The translations under genes and the position numbers were made by a program. The notes under the pieces were generated by a model, which worked only from the letters and a program-made list of their open reading frames with translations, did no database searches and was not told where the DNA came from. Positions 56,971-64,000 of a stretch of DNA of 64,000 nt are shown here, piece after piece. This stretch comes from Erythroxylum novogranatense (Eukaryota > Streptophyta > Magnoliopsida > Malpighiales > Erythroxylaceae), in contig CM057233.1 of the NCBI GenBank assembly GCA_029891385.1, positions 33,710,540-33,774,539 on the forward strand. The letters are read 5' to 3'. Numbering within the stretch: position 1 is the first letter of the stretch; each line of letters opens with the position of its first letter.

Positions 56971-57439
56971 ATGAAAAGGGCTTTAGTTGCAATGCTTGTA
57001 GTAATAGCCTTGATTCAGCTCATGGCAAAGCCAGGACAAGCAGTGACTTGCGGCCAAGTGGATGCTTCTCTGGCCTTTTGCATTCCCTACCTCACCGGCG
57101 GAGGGAATCCTCCCATCGCCTGTTGTGACGGAGTCAAAACTATCAAGGCAATCACTCCGACTACCGCAGATAGAAGAGCAGCATGCAACTGTGTTAAGGC
57201 AGCCGTGCTCGCTATCCCAATATCAAGCCAGATGCAGCGTCTTCTCTGCCTCAAAAATGCGGTATTGAAATGGGCATTCCTATCTCTCAAGCCATTAACT
57301 GCGAAAAGTGAGTCTTCTTATTTTCCATAGCATTTCTTAATTAATTCAGCCCTTTTTGCCTGTTATATTATTCTTGACAACCAAGTGCACTAAACTGATC
57401 TTACTTCATGCATTTTCTTGATGACAAAGCATTAACTGA
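56971..57439 (+). pseudogene. Non-specific lipid-transfer protein, type 1, with one-base frameshift
   Basis: Type-1 nsLTPs are small secreted lipid-binding proteins held by four disulphides. From the ATG: signal peptide MKRALVAMLVVIALIQLMA with likely cleavage after KPGQA, then VTCGQVDASLAFCIPYLTGG, ACCDG, and AACNCVKAAV, six of eight cysteines. Near 57215-57220 one base is missing. In the +1 frame the family pattern continues exactly (NIKPDAASSLPQKCGIEMGI, then AINCE) with cysteines 7 and 8. A GT-AG intron (57308-57429) follows, then a four-codon end at 57437-57439, as usual for this family. The corrected length would be 115 aa. Read as is, translation runs to 57330 as an aberrant 119-aa protein. 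It is a recent pseudogene or carries a sequencing error. Confidence 0.85.
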
Positions 57440-58037
57440 AGAGATGGAAGCCATTGAGTTGAAGAATAAAGCAAGGCGTGCAACTTAGATGTTTCCAACA
57501 GCTGACAATCATCAGTCACATATATGCATCGGCTGTATTATTTCCAATAATCACACAAGATTATTCCTGTTATATATATATGTTGTCTATTTGATAAGTC
57601 CAATGCAAAACTTTTCCGACAAACTCTTAATTCTCATACATTCAATCGATAATCTTTCATTTTAATGTTTAAAATAATTATGCATGAGGAGAAGGAAATA
57701 CTGTACATGATGAAGTTTAGTATTACGCAAAAAAAAAAGAAAAAGAAACGAAGGTCACTTATGCTTTAAGAAATAGACAATACTTATAAAATAAATTAGG
57801 AAAAATAATTAAAATTTATTTTATATAACAATAATTCTCAAATTTCTAAAACGATAATAAAATATTCTAACTTTTAATTTATTTATTAAAATATACCATT
57901 AATTTTCCAATTAAGATAATTTATAAAACATTTGACAAATATGTATTCTATTATTATTAAGTTATAATACATATTAATTAAATTTTACAATTATTTAGAG
58001 AACAATTGTTTGATTGTTGTCTTCTCCAAGATATTTG
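57440..58037. other. nsLTP 3' flank
   Basis: Probable 3' UTR followed by AT-rich sequence. No gene is recognised. Confidence 0.5.
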
Positions 58038-58040
58038 TAA

Positions 58041-58258
58041 GGGGTGTTTGATTTGAGGGTTTGGGAATGAAGGAATGAAATAATAGTAAAAAATAGTTTT
58101 TGCTTTGAGGTTTTCAATTCCAAGGGAATGGATTTATTCCATTAAATTTGGGAATCCACTAAACCCCCAAAAGGGTGGGTATCAAGTTTTCATTCCAATC
58201 TAGTGGTTACTATTTATACCCATCCCCCACATAAGCAATTTTTATTCTTACTCATCAC

Positions 58259-58353
<95 letters not shown>

Positions 58354-58515
58354 GTTATTATTATTACTATTATTATTATTATTATTATTATTATTAAGTT
58401 TTAAACTTATTATTATTATTAATTATTGTTGTTGTTATTAATAATAATTATTATTATAAATTTTAAACTTATTATTATTATTATTATTATTATTATCCTT
58501 ATTATTCTTATTATT

Positions 58516-58547
<32 letters not shown>

Positions 58548-58952
58548 TATTATTATTATTATTATACTACTTAAATTAATTATCTTATTATTATTATTAT
58601 TTATTTATTTTATTATTAATGTTATTATATGAAATTAATTATCTTATTATTATTAATAATTATTAATTTTATTATCTGAAATTAATTATCTTATTATTAT
58701 TATTATTATAAATTTTGTAATAATTTGTAATAATAATAATAATAAATATGATATGAAAATATGATGTGAAAAATGGTATTATATTATCTTTCATTTCCAT
58801 TAATGCAACAAACCAAACAACATTATTGGTATTAATACAGAAACCCAAGTTATAAACCAAACATCATTTTTTATTTTTCATACTCATTCCCATTCCCTTC
58901 TACTATTATACCCATATCCATATCCAACCCCGTGCTCAAACCAAACGCCCCC
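58041..58952. mobile_element. Tourist/Harbinger-like MITE with microsatellite core
   Basis: The left end GGGGTGTTTGATTTGAG pairs with the right end (reverse complement GGGGGCGTTTGGTTTGAG). GGGAATG-type sequence lies inside both ends. It is flanked by the 3-bp duplication TAA (58038-58040, 58953-58955), the PIF/Harbinger signature. There is no transposase. Confidence 0.75.
58256..58397. repeat. (ATT)n microsatellite
   Basis: More than 45 consecutive ATT/TTA units with two or three single-base interruptions. Shorter ATT, ATC and TTA runs continue to about 58735. The long Tyr-only open frame it creates is not a gene. Confidence 0.97.
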
Positions 58953-58955
58953 TAA

Positions 58956-59267
58956 ATCTTGAGAATTTAGTGTTTCTTCATACAATTTCCAATTTATGTT
59001 TGAATAGAGCTCAAAAGATGGTTATTCTTACCTCTCTTATCATCCTTTTTAGGCATATTAATTACAAGAGTTAATACATTTAGTGACAAAATTTTTGTAA
59101 CTAATTATTTTTGTTATTACAGATATAAGAATTTTTGTGACAAGACGATTGATTGACACTATTATTTGAATTATCTGTAATTGACAAAACTTAAGAAGGG
59201 GATAGGAAATTATAATTTTAACCAATGTTTAGAAAATCAAACCAAATCGGAAGTCTTCTTAGGGGTG
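58956..59267. other. Intergenic between MITE and AT-rich repeat
   Basis: AT-rich, no gene or element recognised. Confidence 0.4.
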
Positions 59268-59920
59268 TTTGTTTCCATTTTTATTTTACTTTTCTGCTTT
59301 TATTTTCAAATTTAGTAAAAATCTTGCTTGTTTGAGTTTTTATTTTTATTTTGGTTTTGGTTTCTTTTAGTTTTCAAAATTATGAAAACCATAACAAGTG
59401 TTTTTGTTTCCTTTTTTATAGTCTAATTTATTATCATTTAAATATATATTATTTAATTATTTAATAAAATATGAATAATTTAATTCAACATTATGTTTAT
59501 ATATTTAATAAATTAAAATTAATTATCAATAAAATTGTGAATAATTTATTTAATTTAATTTTATAATTAAATAATATATAATTAAATTTAAAATGTATAA
59601 ATATGCAAATAAAATTTGATTAAATAATTAAAACATATTTCAAATAAATATTGATTTATAAATAAAATTTAATTTAAAATTATTTATTTTATTAAAATAA
59701 CATAATTTTATTAATAATTTGTTAATAACTATTATATAAGAGGTTAAATAAACTTATTTAATTAAAATATTTTATCTTTAAGTTTTATCTAAAATGTAAC
59801 TATTATCAGTGATAAAATATAACTATATTAACATTAACAATTAAATAAAATTTTATTTTATTTTAAAAAATAAAATTAAAAATTCAAAGTTATAACAAAA
59901 AACAGAAATATCGATCCTCG
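59268..59920. repeat. AT-rich dispersed repeat, copy B (uninterrupted)
   Basis: Collinear with copy A (3774-4179 plus 18184-18365). The Tat insertion point corresponds to about 59747 (attatataag). Ends are tentatively gtttccatttttatttt and its partner aaaaaacagaaat, which are weakly inverted. The interior is non-coding. The class is unknown, MITE-like. Confidence 0.55.
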
Positions 59921-60262
59921 AAAAAACAGCCAATAAATAATGGGTTTAACGATTGAACTGGAAACTTGTCATGCAGCCCATTTCAATCATTAAGAAAGCA
60001 CTACAGTGACAAAGAAGTAACTCAAAAGCAGCCATCGAGAATCCAACCTGGGTTGTTATTTTATATTGGGCCAAAAAAATGGGTCAATTAGCCCAATCAA
60101 GCTAGATAAAAATGCGGCTTAGAGAAAATATTGGTTTGTGATTTTTTTATTTTAGTTTTTAACTAAAAATAAAAATCTGCTTGAAGTATAACAAACTTTT
60201 GTCGCTCATTGTTTTCCGCGCTATTAGTCAAACGATATTTGCAGTTGTTTTGTTATTTCAGA
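59921..60262. other. Intergenic
   Basis: AT-rich with no gene recognised. A stretch near 60060 (tgggccaaaaaaatgggtc) is ordinary low-complexity plant sequence. Confidence 0.4.
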
Positions 60263-60685
60263 CTTTTTTTTTATTACATTAGGTATTCTAATTTAGTCGG
60301 ACTAGTCCTAAGTTCCTACGACCCCACCCCAAAAGCATAAAGGATGTAAGTCTGGAACTCCAAGATCTCTCGCGTTCTACGTGGCTTATATACTTTATCT
60401 TGTGCGAGTCTTTACATACTTGATTATTCGAACGACGATCGATCACCTGGCCCTCCTCTCGCCAAAGATCGTGTTCTCATCATTTCTGCGTTTCTAAAGA
60501 CTCCAACTCTCACGTTCTTCTTTGGGCGAGACGTCCGTAATTGATCTGATCAAGGAGCTATACCCAGGGGTTAGAGGATCATCAATAAGAAATACCTATT
60601 TCTCCTCTTTTTGCGTGACTCGAACGCAAGACCTCCTATAAGAATAGTCTTAAGTGAAGAATCTGGACCAATTGATCCACATTTT
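60263..60685 (-). mobile_element. SINE-like repeat with tRNA-type promoter boxes
   Basis: The minus strand has an A-box-like TGGATCAATTGG (60679-60668) and a B-box GTTCGAGTC (60625-60617) 54 bp apart. A tRNA-unrelated body follows and an A-run (AAAAAAAAA) lies at 60272-60264. Flanks (ttgaaacaaaaa and tgaaataacaaaa) could be a worn target duplication. At about 420 bp it is long for a plant SINE. Confidence 0.5.
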
Positions 60686-61819
60686 TGTTTCAAGGAACGT
60701 AGATGTAGATAATAAGAAAATTTTTGTTTTAAAAATTTAATATAATTACAGTGTCATTTTATGTTTGGTAAAAGATATTTGGCCCCACAGGTTTTTGTTA
60801 AAATTTAACTTAGACCTTATTATCGTTATAATTGTGATGAATAGTTAAGAAAATGGAATTATTATTATTATTAATAGTGGTTGCTTTGTAAAAATATTAA
60901 AATAAAATAAAAATAAAATAATTAATTACATTAATTATAATGTAATTAATTAATTACAATATATTAATTAATTAAAATAGTGCAAGTAATTAATTACAAT
61001 AATTTAATAAATGAATGAATTATATTTTAATTAATTATATTGTAACTAATCAGTTAATTATATTTTAATTAATTATAATATTTTAATTAAATGTATTGTA
61101 CTTAATTAATTAATAAATAATATTATTACTTAAAGAATACCAAACTTTACTAAACCAGAAAAAATTAAGCATTGCTTTGATTCATAGGGTAGGAATAAAT
61201 AATGGTAGTAAAGTTACAATATTAAAGAACAAAGGATATTCAAGGAATGACTTTCATTCCACTCGTAATAGAGAGGAATAGAGCAATGTGTAAAATTACG
61301 AGTGGAATAGAGCAATGTCTAAAAATTAAAAATGAAAGTATAAGTCATCCAATCATAATCTTTTACAAAATTTTATTTTTTATTCCATACCCATTTCTCA
61401 CTCCTCCTGCCAAACAAGCATATCTTTACTTGTTTATGTTTTTCTATAAGAGGAGGGAACGACTATTGCCAATCCTTCATTTCCTAGTTTTTTTTTAATT
61501 ATTTGTATTCTTGTTATCTATAGTTCTCTTTCGTTTTGCCAGTACCTAAAGATCAGAGATCAAAAATTGAAAGATCTAAAAGCATCAAATAATACCATAA
61601 CCCACTAGTTATAGTTATTCTTTTTTCCCATTTATGAATAGAAGTTCACTAGTATACCCTTCAAACATGAATGGATTCACCAAGCTTTTAATATAAAAGG
61701 TGTTTCAACTTTAAAGATGCATAAAAAAAATATCATTTTAACTAATATTGTCATCCAAAAGAACTATTACTCTTTATTGCAATAAAGATCTTTCGTTATT
61801 TGACTCAAAAAGGGTGACA
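60686..61819. other. Intergenic, AT-rich
   Basis: Runs of ttaattaatt between 60890 and 61110. A duplicated phrase gtggaatagagcaatgt-type occurs near 61260-61320. A MITE may end near 61425 (gccaaacaagcat) but no paired end is secure. No gene. Confidence 0.4.
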
Positions 61820-63610
61820 GAAATTCCTAATTTTTCTTTAAATTAGTTCTAGCAAGGAAAAATGTTAAATAGATTTTTCTCTCTAAAGGATGACAATGGA
61901 TCCATTTTTGAAACTCAACCTACAATGAAACAGAATATTGTTAACTATTTTACTACTGCATATGGATACTCCATTAATACCAACTTGTTGGCTCTTCCTG
62001 AAAACATTATCAAATAACAAATGTCTATTCATGAAGTGAACTTCTTGATCAAACCTCTTAATTCCCTTGACGTGGAAAGTGCTTTGAACTTAAATCTTTA
62101 TAATTCAATGCATGTTTGTTGTACGAAGCCAAACCTTAGATTAGGGACTTGGTTACAAATGTTGTTTTGGAGTTCTTTAAGCATGAAAAAACCTTAGAGT
62201 TATTTCTTGTTGTAACACCTTCTACAAATTTATTTCCAAATTAATCTCCAATAGACTCAAGGCTGTTTTAGCTATTACATTGATTCCACTCAAGGGGCTT
62301 TCATTAAAGGGAGGCAAATTGGAGATAAATTTTTATTTTTGCTCAAGAACTTATCAAAAACTTAATTAAAAACATTTATGAAAATATTGTTCTATTAAAT
62401 TGACTTTCATAAAGCTTTTGACATAATGGACTAGAACTTTATCTTGAACACATCAAAAGCTTTTAGTTTCCTTAACATGTTTGTTAATTGAATTGAGAAA
62501 TATGTTTCATCTATTTTTTATTTCATCTTTGTGAATGTTTAGTTAAACAACAAGATAAGAACTTCAAGAGGTTTGAGGCAAGTAGATTATATTCCCTATC
62601 TCCTTACCTCTTTACCTTAGGAATGAAATTCCATTGTAGATTCATACAGCAGAATATTATACAACGTAGCAAGCTACTAGTTGATGGAGAGTCCATATGA
62701 TCAAAATGGATGAATGAATACTACCTTAAGAATGCTAACTTCTAGCAAATCAAGATAGGTATAGGGATCATTCTTAGTGTCTAATTTAGATACTGAGATT
62801 AAGGGACAAGATCTATCCCTTCTTTGAAGCTCATGTTGGGAATAGGAAAAAGACATGATTTTGGTATGACAACTAGACTAGCTTTAGTCCCCCATATATG
62901 AGGCACGAGCTAAGTTTTCTTACAGATAGGATTGTTATAAATGTCAAGGATGAATCAATCATTAAAAACAATAGTTGGATTAGCAACTTTAATGGAAATT
63001 TTAATGTTATCATTCTATATCCCCAATATAATCCTAATCAAAACAAAAAGAACAAGTTAATATGGATGGGAAATAACTCTCATAATTTCTCCAATGTGTC
63101 TTACTATCAGATCTTCAGACCTCACTCTCCTAGGATGGCCTAGTATGAGCTAATTTAGATTAATTTTCTTATTCCCAAAGCCTCATTTACTAGCTGGTTA
63201 AGGTTCAAGAATATAATTAAAACAAAAGGCAAGTGTTTTGGTAACATTGACTCTCTATATATATTCTATAAAAATCATATTGAGAACAGTAATCAGTTTT
63301 TTCCATTGTAGCTATTCCTCTTCCATTTGGTGTGGACCACAACATTTACAATTATATGGTGCTATATAAGAGTGGTCTGATTTAGTTGAATGGGCTAAGA
63401 ACAGAACAAAATCTCAACAGTATTGCATTCTTTCTAAGACTACTTTCTTATGTTCTATTCTATCTGCTTTATATGGAGGGAGTCCTAACAACTCATCTTG
63501 AGGGATGGATAAGATATATTAGCTGATAAAATTTTATATTGGATATGTGAAATCATTTTAGTCCACTGTATGGATACCAAATTAACACTAATGATGAAAA
63601 ATAGATTGCT
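61820..63610 (+). mobile_element. L1-type LINE fragment D, heavily decayed
   Basis: Plus-strand fragments of an L1 polymerase in several frames: NIVNYFTTAYGYSINTNLLA at 61930, CCNTFYKFISKLISNRLKAV near 62230, a QGAF-IKG-R-like block at 62290, and a TSRGLRQVD scrap of the RQGDP block near 62560. zf-RVT landmarks are KKNKLIWMGNNSHNFSNVSY at 63050 and IPKASFTSWLRFKN near 63175. No catalytic YADD or FADD block is readable. It is the oldest-looking LINE here. Confidence 0.75.
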
Positions 63611-64000
63611 AGCTTGATAACTCACACAATGGAAAATGTAAAGAATTTCCTTATTCAAACGTACTTCCTTTGGTAGATACTAAAATGTTTAAAATTTTAG
63701 CTTATAGTCATAATAGTACTTAACTTACTTGCAACGTGAGTTGATTTCTAAGTTACTTGCAATGTGAGTTGATTTCTAAGTTCTATGACGTTTGCTCCTC
63801 CATGTAAGCCTCCAAATGAATCAGTGAAGGAAAGGAAAGATAATAGAACTAATATAAGGAGCTATGGGGACCCTATGGAACCAGTCAACAAGAGAAGGAA
63901 CCATTTATGCATGTGGAATAAGTGTCTCACACGAGGAGACTCTTTTAAGGTCTCTCACATGTAAAGAAGTAGGTTTATTAATTAGTTCAATTGTTATACT
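63611..64000. other. Window end, no gene recognised
   Basis: AT-rich sequence with a 28-bp tandem duplication (63727-63754, 63755-63782; unit acttgcaacgtgagttgat...). Nothing else is supported. Confidence 0.5.

Noticed and set aside
58203..58632. Two open frames encoding almost only Tyr or Ile/Leu
   Set aside because: They are translations of the ATT microsatellite and its derivatives.
60750..61440. Possible MITE bounded by atgtttggtaaaag and gccaaacaagcat
   Set aside because: The ends pair poorly and no target duplication could be found.
1..64000. CRISPR arrays, prokaryotic operons, rRNA and genuine tRNA genes
   Set aside because: No regularly spaced identical repeats with unique spacers, no operon structure and no complete tRNA or rRNA signature. 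The tandem arrays present are head-to-tail without spacers.

Overview
This window is nuclear DNA from a flowering plant, most likely a eudicot. The evidence is a spliced CBP60-family gene, type-1 non-specific lipid-transfer protein (nsLTP) sequences, and Tat, chromovirus, Sirevirus and Tnt1/Tork-type retrotransposons, L1 LINEs and small DNA-transposon derivatives. Most of the 64 kb is nested transposable elements. I find no RNA gene apart from a SINE-like repeat with tRNA-type promoter boxes, no CRISPR array and nothing bacterial or organellar.

Layout. 1-2.9 kb: a complete seven-exon CBP60 gene on the minus strand, predicted 476 aa. 3-4.2 kb: its AT-rich upstream region. 4180-18183: a 14-kb Ty3/gypsy element of the Tat type on the minus strand (target duplication CATAA). 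It has dual RNase H domains, an extra ORF on the opposite strand, a 74-bp tandem array, and a 3.9-kb solo LTR (12166-16062) inserted between gag and protease. The element interrupts an AT-rich repeat whose second copy lies uninterrupted near 59.3-59.9 kb. 19.2-24.5 kb: an L1 fragment with a 2.9-kb solo LTR in its 3' tail. 26.1-39 kb: another L1 fragment (minus strand) split by a 10.3-kb chromovirus, 26920-37251 (target duplication GAAAG). Its gag-pol stays in essentially one reading frame but carries about 18 stop codons, mostly of the C-to-T type. 39-44.3 kb: a third L1 fragment holding a 4.4-kb solo LTR (target duplication AGTTA) and fused at its 5' end to a broken nsLTP copy.

44.3-57.4 kb: two nsLTP copies in divergent orientation. 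The left copy is a truncated pseudogene. The right copy (56971-57439) has a recognisable promoter, all eight cysteine codons and an intron, but a one-base frameshift removes the last two cysteines from the reading frame. Between them lie a deleted Sirevirus (44632-51107, target duplication CTTAT), inserted just upstream of the pseudogene's TATA box and carrying a third ORF after pol, and a Tnt1/Tork-type Copia element (51289-56538, target duplication TGTTT). The rest holds a Harbinger-like MITE with an expanded ATT microsatellite, the intact AT-rich repeat, a SINE-like repeat and a decayed L1.

The only gene with an undamaged coding sequence is CBP60, a calmodulin-binding transcription-factor family. 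The retroelement genes are decayed remains of gag-pol systems. Boundaries with TG/CA ends and matching target duplications are firm; LINE, MITE and SINE edges are approximate. Calls rest on reading motifs by eye, with no database search.
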